Positions 7,035 through 15,312 of a stretch of 49,837 bases of DNA are shown here, piece after piece. The notes under the pieces were generated by a model, which saw only the letters and a program-made list of their open reading frames with translations, did not search any database and was not told where the DNA came from. Origin of the DNA: an uncultured Eubacteriales bacterium (GTDB lineage: Bacteria; Bacillota; Clostridia; UBA1381; UBA9506). A program made the position numbers and the translations under genes. The stretch spans positions 1 to 49,837 of the forward strand of contig CASGBM010000017.1 of NCBI GenBank assembly GCA_949299615.1, given 5' to 3'. Position 1 is the stretch's first letter. The number at the start of each line of letters is the position of its first letter.

Positions 7035-7913
7035 TTAAAACAAAATTTTCTTGTCGCACAAGCACTTGCCTTTAATTTCTTCTGTTATAAAAGCTTTTTC
7101 CCGCTGATACTGTTTGGGAGAAATCCCGACCAGTTTTTTAAACGTACGAATAAAATTGGAATAGTCACCAAAACCAGACAATTGTGCACATTCTGTGACA
7201 CCAATTCCTTGTGATAAAAGTTCTTTGGCAAATATGATACGTTTATTGATTATGTAACGGTAAACCGTCATAGAAGTATTTTCTTTAAATACATTGCACA
7301 CATAATTTTTATTTAAATGAACACTTTTAGCAATGTCCTCCAGTTTCAAATCCGCCTCCTTGTAGTGGGCGTTTAAAAACTGCAAAACATGGGTTACTGC
7401 CTGATTTGCGGCAGCTGGCACTCCGCCTGCTTTTTTTCGGAAAAGCTGCGCACAATATGAAAGCGTTTCCAGCACAACCCCTTTTTCTTTCGTCGCTTGC
7501 CTGCCGTGCTGCGCTTCATAAATTTCTTGAAAATAGCCCAGCAAAATTTCCCGTTCATGCTCCTCTAGTGACACCAAGCTTTTTCCTTCCCTTTTTGCCT
7601 GGATAAAGCTTTGAGTGATTTCTCCATTTTCTTCTTCAGAAAAAATAAAGCCGGGTGATATGACCAAAATATGCCGTTCGTAAAATTCTCCATCACGAAT
7701 CAGCCTATGAATCTGGTTCGGTTGAAATAGAATTAAATCATTTGGTTTCACCGGTATAATCTCTTGGTCAATTAAACAGGATTTGGCCCCGCTAACCAGA
7801 AAAAATAATTCATATTCGTCATGAAAATGTTGTACCATTACGCCCGGAGCGCTGTTTTGGCTATGTACGGCAAAATAAGTCGGTGTAATCCGGTCTTTTT
7901 GCGCAATTTCCAT
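7035..7913 (-). CDS. AraC-family transcriptional regulator with cupin sensor domain
   Basis: A 292-residue regulator. Residues about 15-100 form a cupin-like sensing domain (H-F-H-D-E-Y-E-L-F-F-L-V-S-G, later P-N-D-L-I-L-F-Q-P-N-Q-I-H). Residues about 175-275 hold the paired AraC helix-turn-helices: L-E-D-I-A-K-S-V-H-L-N-K-N-Y-V-C-N-V-F-K and V-T-E-C-A-Q-L-S-G-F-G-D-Y-S-N-F-I-R-T-F-K-K, then G-I-S-P-K-Q-Y. Such proteins usually sense a sugar or small metabolite. An AAGGTGAT ribosome binding site supports the start. It is divergent from the uroporphyrinogen-decarboxylase-like gene 123 bp away, its most likely target. Confidence 0.92.
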   Translation of the reverse strand: MEIAQKDRITPTYFAVHSQNSAPGVMVQHFHDEYELFFLVSGAKSCLIDQEIIPVKPNDLILFQPNQIHRLIRDGEFYERHILVISPGFIFSEEENGEITQSFIQAKREGKSLVSLEEHEREILLGYFQEIYEAQHGRQATKEKGVVLETLSYCAQLFRKKAGGVPAAANQAVTHVLQFLNAHYKEADLKLEDIAKSVHLNKNYVCNVFKENTSMTVYRYIINKRIIFAKELLSQGIGVTECAQLSGFGDYSNFIRTFKKLVGISPKQYQREKAFITEEIKGKCLCDKKILF

Positions 7914-8036
7914 ATTATCACCTTAATATTTGCATTATTTATCTTAAAATGTGCAAAGATATTCTATTCTTTATATGTTATAATAACATACAGCAACAAT
8001 TTATGTTTATCTTACCATGATTTGGAGGGTTTGTAA

Positions 8037-9137
8037 ATGGAAAAACTAAATAAAATCCTAACTTACTTAGAATCCATCATCGACACAGACCACCTTGACC
8101 ACGTGGAGCATGTATTGCAAAATGTAATTGATTATCAGCCACAGGACACCATACCGCTTCGGGTTTCATATCCCTGCCCGGAATGGGCGCCATATCCTTA
8201 TCCCGAAACAGTGAACGACATGGCAAAAATGATGTACAATGAGTTGGTTGCCGCACTTCCCTCAATAGAGGCAAAAGATTACGGCATTCCCATGATCCGC
8301 GCCAATTATGGTGTCGGAACGTTTGCCTCTTTGTTTGGGTTAAAGTCTCGCATTTTGAGCACAAACCTACCCTGGGTGGATCATTTAGAAAACGACGATG
8401 AGGTGCGACGCTTAATTGAAAAAGGGATTCCGAGCTTAGAAAACGGATTCGGGAAGCAAGTTGCTTTAACGCACGAGTTTTATCGGGAACAGCTTGCCAA
8501 ATACCCAAAATGCAGTAAATATATTCACATTTACCACCCGGATTTGCAGGGGCCGTTTGATGACGCCCATCTTATTTACGGGCCGGAAATCTATACCGCC
8601 TTATATGATGATGATGAACTAATCTCCGAACTTTTAACGTTAATTACAGATACGTACATTAAATTTATGGAATGGATCAAGCCGCAGATCACAGACGGCG
8701 CAAACGGAAACTGCTATCACTGGGGGACAATTTATGGCGGAAACATTGTTTTGCGTGACGATTCTCCCGTTAACCTATCTTCGGATATGTATCAGGAGTT
8801 TGCCAAAAAATATGATGACCGTCTGCTTGCGCATTTTAAAACAGGTTCCATGCATTTCTGTGGCCGTGCGGACCAATGGATATTTGATATGATTGAAAGC
8901 AAGAATTTAAGGGCTTTAAATTTCGGTCATATGGAAAAACTGGTATTTGGAATGGAATATCTCGAATTTTTAAAACCTGCACTTCAAAAGCACCATATGC
9001 CTATTGTTGGGTATACGCTTTTGCAGAAAGAAATGGATTCCTTTGATTTCCATAAATTTAACTGCGGAATCAATTATGCAGTCGCGTTTGCTTCAAAACA
9101 TGATGCGATGGAAGCGCTTCAAAAATATTGTAAATAA
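8037..9137 (+). CDS. Uroporphyrinogen-decarboxylase-like (URO-D fold) protein
   Basis: A 366-residue protein of the URO-D-like family, which includes corrinoid methyltransferases (MtaA/CmuA type) as well as true heme enzymes. It does not look like HemE: the N-terminal R-Q-A-G-R motif is absent. The C-terminal half has the family pattern, with H-W-G-T-I-Y-G-G-N-I-V-L-R-D-D, then S-M-H-F-C-G-R-A-D-Q-W-I, in which His and Cys could bind zinc as in corrinoid methyltransferases. Many such genes in gut Clostridia sit beside an AraC regulator, as here, and probably act in methyl-group or glycan-linked metabolism. A GGAGGG ribosome binding site precedes the ATG. The reaction is unknown. Confidence 0.75.
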   Translation: MEKLNKILTYLESIIDTDHLDHVEHVLQNVIDYQPQDTIPLRVSYPCPEWAPYPYPETVNDMAKMMYNELVAALPSIEAKDYGIPMIRANYGVGTFASLFGLKSRILSTNLPWVDHLENDDEVRRLIEKGIPSLENGFGKQVALTHEFYREQLAKYPKCSKYIHIYHPDLQGPFDDAHLIYGPEIYTALYDDDELISELLTLITDTYIKFMEWIKPQITDGANGNCYHWGTIYGGNIVLRDDSPVNLSSDMYQEFAKKYDDRLLAHFKTGSMHFCGRADQWIFDMIESKNLRALNFGHMEKLVFGMEYLEFLKPALQKHHMPIVGYTLLQKEMDSFDFHKFNCGINYAVAFASKHDAMEALQKYCK

Positions 9138-9148
9138 ACGGATATAAA

Positions 9149-9189
9149 ACAGTCTTTTCACACAATTCCTGTTTGAAAAGGCTGTTTTT
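9149..9189 (+). terminator. Terminator of the URO-D-like gene
   Basis: ACAGTCTTTTCA (9149-9160) pairs with TGAAAAGGCTGT (9174-9185), with one wobble pair, and is followed by T5. It lies 12 bp after the stop codon. Confidence 0.75.
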
Positions 9190-9261
9190 GTTTTATAGCA
9201 TACTTTCCCGTATTTTACAATGCGACCTCGTTAGTTTTTTTATCCTAAATTATCCTAACGA

Positions 9262-9329
9262 AATGTAAAAAACTCTTGACATTTATAAGTCCTTTTGTTA
9301 TTCTAATAATGTCAAAACTTTTTTACATT
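9262..9329 (+). promoter_or_regulatory. Promoter inside a 21-bp near-perfect inverted repeat (operator)
   Basis: The -35 box TTGACA (9276-9281), a 17-bp spacer and a -10 box TATTCT (9299-9304) drive the membrane-protein/HTH pair. The arms 9262-9282 and 9309-9329 match as inverted repeats at 18 of 21 positions (outer AATGTAAAAAA, inner TTGACAT). One arm covers the -35 box and the other the start region. Likely an operator for the HTH protein encoded downstream. Confidence 0.7.
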
Positions 9330-9346
9330 AAAAGGAGAGAGAAAAC

Positions 9347-9643
9347 ATGCATTATTTTGGGCTTATTTTCGGTGTTCTTTTATGGATCGTTTTTACCCTC
9401 AGCATCATTGGCATTGCAATTCTTCTTTATTCTTTAACAAAACAGGGGGATGAGCGCAGACAAATGATCGTATCCAAATCCTGTGTCAATACGTTTCTTG
9501 TCATGACAGGCTATTTAGTTGCATGCGCCGTCGCAAAGCTTTTCTTAGCGCTACAGGAAATTAACCCGTTTACTATGCTTACTGTTTTAACTCTGTTTTA
9601 TTTTATTCAACTGTTTTATTATACAAAAAAATATGGTGGATAA
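9347..9643 (+). CDS. Small membrane protein paired with an HTH regulator
   Basis: A 98-residue protein with about three hydrophobic segments (residues 5-28, 45-65 and 72-90), separated by a short charged loop T-K-Q-G-D-E-R-R-Q-M-I-V-S-K-S. Small membrane proteins with this loop are common partners of YozG/XRE-type regulators in Firmicutes; their biochemical role is unknown. The start follows AAAGGAGAG. The stop lies 1 bp before the ATG of the regulator, so the two are translated together, and both are controlled by the inverted-repeat promoter upstream. Confidence 0.75.
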   Translation: MHYFGLIFGVLLWIVFTLSIIGIAILLYSLTKQGDERRQMIVSKSCVNTFLVMTGYLVACAVAKLFLALQEINPFTMLTVLTLFYFIQLFYYTKKYGG

Positions 9644-9644
9644 T

Positions 9645-9863
9645 ATGGAAAATCAAATACGAGAAAAAAGAAAAACAAAAGGACTGTTGCAAGAAGATCT
9701 GGCAAAAAAATGCAAGGTATCCCGTCAAACTATCAATGCGATTGAAAATAATAAATATGATCCCAGTTTATTCCTAGCTTTTCGTCTGGCCGCCGCTCTG
9801 GATACAACGGTAGACGAACTTTTTAAGCCGGCAGACGCTTTAATCGAATCAATCATGAGGTAG
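9645..9863 (+). CDS. XRE-family helix-turn-helix regulator (YozG-like)
   Basis: A 72-residue DNA-binding protein, essentially one HTH: I-R-E-K-R-K-T-K-G-L-L-Q-E-D-L-A-K-K-C-K-V, then S-R-Q-T-I-N-A-I-E-N-N-K-Y-D-P-S, and a short tail T-V-D-E-L-F. The S-R-Q-T-I-N-A-I-E-N-N-K-Y motif is characteristic of this subfamily. I start it at the ATG that gives M-E-N-Q; an ATG four codons upstream inside the previous gene is possible. It probably represses its own operon through the 9262-9329 inverted repeat. Confidence 0.9.
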   Translation: MENQIREKRKTKGLLQEDLAKKCKVSRQTINAIENNKYDPSLFLAFRLAAALDTTVDELFKPADALIESIMR

Positions 9864-9899
9864 ACTTTGCAGCTTTTATGCGCCTTCCGCATTCTATAA

Positions 9900-9945
9900 C
9901 AAAAAAAGCATCTCACCGGGCTGTTCGCCAGTCTGGTGAGATGCT
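9900..9945 (-). terminator. Terminator of the TIM-barrel/acyl-CoA synthetase gene
   Basis: AGCATCTCACC pairs with GGTGAGATGCT (9907-9917 with 9935-9945) and is followed on the minus strand by seven T residues. It lies between convergent genes. Confidence 0.85.
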
Positions 9946-9970
9946 TCCTATTTTTCTGTCTTTTTTTAGG

Positions 9971-12502
9971 CTATGCGGTTTCAATGGAGTTCGCAGACTG
10001 TAAATTAAATTTCTCTACGGCCTGTTCTCTCATCTTATATTTTAAAATCTTTCCTGCTGCATTCATGGGGAAACTGTCCACAAAATCAACGTAACGCGGT
10101 GTTTTGTGTTTTGCCATATGAGAAGCTACAAATTCTTTCATTTCCTCTTCGGTCATAGTTTCGCCCTCTTTTAGAATGACACAAGCCATAATCTCTTCGC
10201 CATATTGTTTATCCGGAACACCGATTACCTGCACATCTGACACCTTTGGATGCGTATAAATAAAGTCTTCAATTTCCTTCGGATAGATATTTTCACCGCC
10301 GCGGATAATCATATCCTTAATCCGCCCGGTAATTTTATAATATCCATTTTCATCCCGGCGGGCAAGATCACCGGTGTGCAGCCATCCGTCTTCGTCGATT
10401 GCCGCAGCCGTTGCCTCAGGCATTTTATAATAACCTTTCATAATATTATATCCTTTGGCCACAAATTCACCATCAACATTATCCGGCAAATCTTCTCCGG
10501 TTTCCGGATCTACGATTTTGCAGGTGACCCCAAACATTGCTCCGCCGACAGTATTTACCCGCGCCTCAATAGAGTCTGTCGTTTTACTCATCGTGCAACC
10601 CGGAGAAGCCTCTGTTTGACCATAAGTGATACAAATTTCCGTCATATGCATTTTTTCAATAACTTCCTGCATAACTTTTATTGGACACGGACTACCCGCC
10701 ATAATTCCGGTACGCATATGGCTGAAATCTGTTTTTTCAAAATCTTCATGTCCCAGCATGGCGATAAACATCGTCGGCACACCGTGAAATGCCGTAATTT
10801 TTTCCTGATTGATGCAGGCAAGGCCTTTTTTCGGCGAAAAAGCAGGAATCGGTGACATGGTGACACCATGTGTCATGGACGCTGTCATTGCCAAAACCAT
10901 TCCAAAACAATGGAACATCGGAACTTGAATCATCATTCGGTCTGCTGTAGACAGATCCATACAGTCCCCAATTGCCTTTCCGTTGTTAACCACGTTGTAG
11001 TGCGTCAGCATAACGCCTTTCGGAAATCCGGTTGTACCGGAGGTATATTGCATATTACATACATCGTGCTTATTGATTGCAGCCGCGCGGCGGTAAACTT
11101 CTTCCACCGGCACCTTTTCAGCAAGCGCCAAACTTTCTTCCCAAGTATAGCAGCCCTTCTGCCTGGATTCTACCGTAATGATATTACGCAAAAACGGCAG
11201 ACGTTTAATGTGAAGCGGTTTTCCCTGCTCCGCTGTTTCCAGTTCTGGGCAAAGCTCTTTCATAATCCCGACATAATCAGAATCTTTATATCCGTCAACC
11301 ATTACAAGCGTATGCGTATCCGACTGGCGCAGCAGATATTCTGCTTCATGAATTTTGTATGCGGTATTTACCGTAACCAAAACAGCGCCAATTTTGGTGG
11401 TTGCCCAAAATGTAATATACCATTGCGGCACATTCGTCGCCCAAATTGCCACATGGTCTCCAGCTTTTACGCCCATAGCAATCAGCGAACGGGCAAAAGT
11501 ATCTACATCATCGCGAAACTGGGAATAGGTTCTGGTATAATCCAGTGTAGTATAGCGAAACGCATACTGATCCGGAAATTCCTCTACCATGCGGTCCAAA
11601 ACCTGAGGAAACGTCAAATCAATCAGACGCTCTTTTGGCCAGACATATTTCCCGGTTTTCGCTATATTGTCATACAAATGACGTACTTCATAATCTTGAT
11701 CCATGTATTGACTCATAAAATTGGTAAAATGCGGGAACACGATTCCGGCATCCTGAAGGTCTGGCGCATAGCGTTTAAGCCATTCCAGTGATACATAGCC
11801 TTCATAGTTGATCGAACGAAGAGCCAGCATAATCGCATCAATCGGAAGGTCTCCCTCGCCAATCATGCGGTAGCATGGTTTCCCGTCTTGCATAACCGAA
11901 TCTTTGATATGCGTATACTTGATATACGCGCCCAGATTTTGTACGGTTTTTTCCGGCGACTCTCCCATAAAACGGTACGGATGGTGCATGTCCCAAAGCG
12001 CGCCAACATAATCGCTTGCAAAACGGTTCAGCAGCGCGCTCAAACGGGCAGTATCAGAATATACACCGTTTGTTTCAACCAAAAGCGTTACTTTTTTCTC
12101 CTCCGCATATGTAACCAGAGGACGCAATGCCTCTTCAATAAAATCGTCGTCTACTTCCCCGTCCACATTTGCTTTTTCATCCGCCAGCACACGAATATAA
12201 GGCGTTCCCAGCTTATTCGCTAAATTAATGTAACTCTTAATTTCATTCTGTGCTTCTAAAAGCGTCTCTTTATGTTTCAAGCTGATACCGGAAGACAGGC
12301 AAGGAATCTCCAAATGCATTTTGTCCAGCTTTTCTATTGTTTTTTGCAAATGATCCCCGCAAAACGGTTTACAATTTACCGCCGATAGTTCAGCACCAAG
12401 CCCCCGAACTTCAATACCATGAAATCCGATGTCCTTTGCCATAGTATAAATTTCAGACCAGCTGAAATCGGGACAACCCAGGGTTGAAAATGCAAGCTTC
12501 AT
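9971..12502 (-). CDS. Fusion of a TIM-barrel sugar isomerase/epimerase-like domain with an acyl-CoA synthetase
   Basis: An 843-residue, two-domain enzyme. Residues 1 to about 260 form an AP-endonuclease-2/xylose-isomerase-like TIM barrel with an apparent metal site: Glu143 (V-E-T-N-G), Asp171 and His173/174 (W-D-M-H-H), His198 (T-H-I-K) and Glu240 (S-L-E-W). Residues about 290-843 form a complete AMP-dependent acyl-CoA synthetase: the P-loop Y-T-S-G-T-T-G-F-P-K-G at 486-496, Y-G-Q-T-E-A-S, the hinge G-R-I-K-D-M-I-I-R-G-G-E-N-I-Y-P-K-E and a C-terminal catalytic Lys in A-A-G-K-I-L-K. The synthetase half most resembles medium/long-chain fatty-acid ligases. The start at 12502 follows GGAAGGAG; a longer frame lacks a ribosome binding site. 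The gene is monocistronic. Domain calls are firm; what the barrel contributes is unknown. Confidence 0.88.
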   Translation of the reverse strand: MKLAFSTLGCPDFSWSEIYTMAKDIGFHGIEVRGLGAELSAVNCKPFCGDHLQKTIEKLDKMHLEIPCLSSGISLKHKETLLEAQNEIKSYINLANKLGTPYIRVLADEKANVDGEVDDDFIEEALRPLVTYAEEKKVTLLVETNGVYSDTARLSALLNRFASDYVGALWDMHHPYRFMGESPEKTVQNLGAYIKYTHIKDSVMQDGKPCYRMIGEGDLPIDAIMLALRSINYEGYVSLEWLKRYAPDLQDAGIVFPHFTNFMSQYMDQDYEVRHLYDNIAKTGKYVWPKERLIDLTFPQVLDRMVEEFPDQYAFRYTTLDYTRTYSQFRDDVDTFARSLIAMGVKAGDHVAIWATNVPQWYITFWATTKIGAVLVTVNTAYKIHEAEYLLRQSDTHTLVMVDGYKDSDYVGIMKELCPELETAEQGKPLHIKRLPFLRNIITVESRQKGCYTWEESLALAEKVPVEEVYRRAAAINKHDVCNMQYTSGTTGFPKGVMLTHYNVVNNGKAIGDCMDLSTADRMMIQVPMFHCFGMVLAMTASMTHGVTMSPIPAFSPKKGLACINQEKITAFHGVPTMFIAMLGHEDFEKTDFSHMRTGIMAGSPCPIKVMQEVIEKMHMTEICITYGQTEASPGCTMSKTTDSIEARVNTVGGAMFGVTCKIVDPETGEDLPDNVDGEFVAKGYNIMKGYYKMPEATAAAIDEDGWLHTGDLARRDENGYYKITGRIKDMIIRGGENIYPKEIEDFIYTHPKVSDVQVIGVPDKQYGEEIMACVILKEGETMTEEEMKEFVASHMAKHKTPRYVDFVDSFPMNAAGKILKYKMREQAVEKFNLQSANSIETA

Positions 12503-12661
12503 CTTTTTGTTTCTCCTTCCTGATAATATCAATCATTAGAATATTTGCCATTATATTATCACAATTTCAGTTTTTTGACAACCGTTTTACACACAAAAGC
12601 AGAAAAGATGAATGTTTTTGTGCTGTTATCACATGAATTAAGAGAATTAAAAAACAAACAT

Positions 12662-12689
12662 AAAAAAGCAGGAAACCTCCTGCTTTTTT
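12662..12689 (-). terminator. Terminator of the YdcF-like gene
   Basis: AAAAAAGCAGG (12662-12672) pairs with CCTGCTTTTTT (12679-12689), giving a T-run on either strand. It lies downstream of the minus-strand YdcF-like gene. Confidence 0.8.
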
Positions 12690-12732
12690 AACCTGCGGTT
12701 TCATCCGCATATTCACAAACCTAAAATAATCA

Positions 12733-13479
12733 TTATACGCCAAACACCCACATTTTTACAATAGCAAAAAACTCCCGGATGTAATTGACCGAAATTTCAT
12801 ACCATTCCATATCCGCATGGATATGGTTGGCATTCAGACCGGCATTTTGCGCCAAGCGGGAAGCCCGATACGCATGAAATCCATTGGTCACAAAGGCTGT
12901 GGTATAGCCATCCGGAAACCGCTCATCTAAAATTTCTTTGGAATATTTAAAATTTTCATATGTGCTGGTCGCCTGTTCTTCTTTGATAATCATATGCTCC
13001 GGAACGTTCCGCTTAAGCAAATATTGTTCCATGGCATAAGCTTCGGTCACATGTTCTTGGGGACCTTGTCCGCCGCTGACAACGATAACGGCGTAAGGAT
13101 TTTTTTCATAATACTCTACAGCCCGGTCTAGTCTGTGTGCAAGAGGAAGCGAAACAGTATCGCCATGAACCGCGGCACCCAAGACAATTAACGCATGTTC
13201 TTTATAGGTGGAATTGTCCATCTGTCCGTAGGCACCTGCAAAAAAGAGCGTTCCTGCCACAAATAAAAAACCGAGGTATACCAAGCGGCGGAGCCATTTT
13301 AAAATACCCTTTTCTGTCCATTGATTGACTTTATGATAAAAAATTCCATACAGCAACAAAAGAACACCCAAAAATACGGTTGCCAAAATACCAAAATGAA
13401 AATTAGTTATTATAGCCAAAATCAGCGCATTTCCAATAAAAAAAACACCGAAGCCAGACAAAAGGATTTGAAAAAACAT
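12733..13479 (-). CDS. YdcF/SanA-family (DUF218) membrane protein
   Basis: A 248-residue protein. Three or so hydrophobic helices fill residues 1-95, followed by an extracytoplasmic DUF218 domain with the family signature: A-L-I-V-L-G-A-A-V, L-A-H-R-L-D-R-A-V-E-Y-Y, V-V-S-G-G-Q-G, then E-A-Y-A-M, and a closing T-N-G-F-H-A-Y-R-A. SanA/YdcF proteins have a Rossmann-like fold and have been linked to envelope integrity; the reaction is not settled. The ATG at 13479 follows a G-rich ribosome binding site, while the longer frame starts inside that G-run. It lies downstream of the spoIVF-type pair, 77 bp away. Confidence 0.87.
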   Translation of the reverse strand: MFFQILLSGFGVFFIGNALILAIITNFHFGILATVFLGVLLLLYGIFYHKVNQWTEKGILKWLRRLVYLGFLFVAGTLFFAGAYGQMDNSTYKEHALIVLGAAVHGDTVSLPLAHRLDRAVEYYEKNPYAVIVVSGGQGPQEHVTEAYAMEQYLLKRNVPEHMIIKEEQATSTYENFKYSKEILDERFPDGYTTAFVTNGFHAYRASRLAQNAGLNANHIHADMEWYEISVNYIREFFAIVKMWVFGV

Positions 13480-13556
13480 TCCCGATCCCCCCCCTTTGCC
13501 ATTATATAACAATCGCCGCAAAAAGTCAAACCGAGAAGTGACGTATTTTTTTCCTT

Positions 13557-14414
13557 TTATACAATCTGTTTCAATTTTAATTGATAGCCCTTTTCAAGAA
13601 TGGCTCGAACCAGCTCGGATTCGGAAATAATGCGCCCTTTTCCATCGCTGTTTTCAATATAAACCAAACAATAATTATCATAGCTGATTCGTTTTAAAAT
13701 CTGTTTAGCAGCAGTATTTTCCGTCGCGGAAATTACTTTGGAAGCCATAAGGCTCTGTTTCAAAAGCTTTTCTTTTGCACCCATGAGTTCTTTCATTGCA
13801 AACAAATCCGATGTTTTTTTCTCCTCAATCATATTAAAAATGAGAAACGCCGCCACCATTACGAGCGATATGTTGCACCTGGTCAGGATTAAAAGCAGCG
13901 TTCCTGCTAGTGCCAAAATAAATATCATGATCTTTGTCAGTTTCCGCATCCATTTCATGCCGCGTAAATAACCAAAGCTGTGTGTTAGCACCGCGCGAAG
14001 GATTCGCCCCCCATCCAGCGGCAAAACCGGCAGAAGATTTAAAATCATGGTAATCCAGTTTAAATACTCATAGAGGAACATACTTTGTTCCGCCCAAATA
14101 TAGTACTGTTTTAACGCCAGACCTAACAGAAGCATGCAGGCGTTTGCTGCAGGTCCAGCCATAGCAATCAAGGCTTCATTCTTTGGACTTTTTAAGACAT
14201 GCGCCGAAAGACGAAGTGTCATACCGAACGGCATCACAACAATGCATCCGACACGAACCTTTAAAAGCAGCGCGGCAAACAAATGGAATAGCTCATGAAC
14301 CGTCACAATGCAATACGCCATAAGGAGCGTTTGCAGCGCGCCCACCCAATACGCCAGAAAAAAAAGAGGAAACGTGAGAATGTGAACATAAAAAAAGCGG
14401 GTAATTTTTATCAT
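13557..14414 (-). CDS. spoIVFB: SpoIVFB-like intramembrane metalloprotease (M50)
   Basis: A 285-residue site-2-protease family member. H40-E-L-F-H44 is the zinc-binding HExxH, and N-L-L-P-V-L-P-L-D-G-G-R supplies the third ligand Asp. Four to six hydrophobic segments span residues 10-195, then a CBS-like cytosolic tail with I-S-A-T-E-N-T and Y-C-L-V-Y-I. In Bacillus, SpoIVFB sits in the membrane around the forespore and cleaves pro-sigma-K, activating late mother-cell genes. The start has an AGGAG ribosome binding site. It lies 26 bp after the SpoIVFA-like gene on the same strand, the canonical pair, so the role in sporulation is well supported although sigma-K is outside the window. Confidence 0.88.
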   Translation of the reverse strand: MIKITRFFYVHILTFPLFFLAYWVGALQTLLMAYCIVTVHELFHLFAALLLKVRVGCIVVMPFGMTLRLSAHVLKSPKNEALIAMAGPAANACMLLLGLALKQYYIWAEQSMFLYEYLNWITMILNLLPVLPLDGGRILRAVLTHSFGYLRGMKWMRKLTKIMIFILALAGTLLLILTRCNISLVMVAAFLIFNMIEEKKTSDLFAMKELMGAKEKLLKQSLMASKVISATENTAAKQILKRISYDNYCLVYIENSDGKGRIISESELVRAILEKGYQLKLKQIV

Positions 14415-14439
14415 ATGTATTCTCCTGCCTTTGCCATCT

Positions 14440-15150
14440 TTACTCTGCTGATTTCAGAAAAACCGCTGGATCAAGCGACGTGTCGCCTTCCCGAATCTCG
14501 AAATGCAGACAGGGCTGCTTGACATTGCCCGATGTTCCCATGGTAGCAATTACCTGTCCGGCTTTAATCGAATCTCCTTCCACCGGCAAAATTTTATCAC
14601 AGTGCGCATAGAAACTGGCAATGGTTTCAGAATGTTTAACTAAAATATAATTTCCGTATTCTTCACTGAAACCGATTTCTTGCGCAAGTCCATCTGCCGC
14701 ACATTGAATTTTGTCCCCGCTGTTGCCTAAAAAATCTACCCCGTAATGAAATTTTTCTTCGCCGTCCATAGGATCTATCCGCATTCCAAACGGGGAATTA
14801 ATTTCTCCGGCAACCGGCGCCGTAAGGTTTGCCAGCGGATCCAGTTCTTCTTGCTCAGAAGGTTTTTGCAATACCTTTTGCATAAAAAAATCTTTTGTGT
14901 TTTCTAACATCATTGCCCAATCGGTCTGTTCCGTAAGAATAAATTGTATGCTGTTTTTGGCAAAATCCATAGATGACGCAGGGTACATTTTGATTACAAG
15001 CGCAGCAACAAAAAGCAAAATACAAAATGCTGATTGTTCTATGACCGTCCGTTTGTAATTTTGCAACCCATATTTTTCTCCGCCAAACCTTTTTCTTGCT
15101 GTTTTATGCCGTGACGGCTGCGTACTTTGTCTTCGATAAACCTGTTCCAT
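14440..15150 (-). CDS. spoIVFA: SpoIVFA-like membrane protein with degenerate M23 (LytM) domain
   Basis: A protein of about 236 residues: a basic cytosolic N-terminus, one membrane helix (about residues 38-55), a linker and a C-terminal M23/LytM domain from about 110 on. The first zinc motif is kept (H-Y-G-V-D-F) and F-Y-A-H-C-D is present. The closing H-x-H motif, however, reads C-L-H-F-E-I, so the second zinc site lacks its first His and peptidase activity is doubtful. SpoIVFA in Bacillus is likewise a non-enzymatic partner that holds SpoIVFB inactive. The ATG at 15150 lies 8 nt after GAAAGGG and is preferred over one two codons upstream. Confidence 0.78.
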   Translation of the reverse strand: MEQVYRRQSTQPSRHKTARKRFGGEKYGLQNYKRTVIEQSAFCILLFVAALVIKMYPASSMDFAKNSIQFILTEQTDWAMMLENTKDFFMQKVLQKPSEQEELDPLANLTAPVAGEINSPFGMRIDPMDGEEKFHYGVDFLGNSGDKIQCAADGLAQEIGFSEEYGNYILVKHSETIASFYAHCDKILPVEGDSIKAGQVIATMGTSGNVKQPCLHFEIREGDTSLDPAVFLKSAE

Positions 15151-15198
15151 GCTCATAACCCTTTCACCCTGCCGAAATATTGTATTGTCCAGCCTGAC

Positions 15199-15252
15199 AA
15201 AAAGAAAAAGTACAGGCCGTTTGTATATATATACGATCCAGCCTGTACTTTT
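15199..15252 (-). terminator. Terminator of the small uncharacterised gene
   Basis: AAAAGTACAGGC (15206-15217) pairs with GCCTGTACTTTT (15241-15252); the loop itself contains the palindrome GTATATATATAC. A T-rich tract (TTTTTCTTTTTG) follows on the minus strand. Confidence 0.8.
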
Positions 15253-15312
15253 ATTCCCACAATTTATAACTCAAACAAATTTTGTCCGCTAAACATATTC
15301 AGCTGCAAAATA

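Noticed and set aside
8037-9137. HemE (true uroporphyrinogen decarboxylase)
   Set aside because: N-terminal R-Q-A-G-R motif missing and no heme genes beside it; URO-D-like only.
10868-11791. 307-codon plus-strand open frame inside the acyl-CoA synthetase gene
   Set aside because: Antisense shadow of a clear 843-residue gene; Cys/His/Arg-rich composition and no ribosome binding site.
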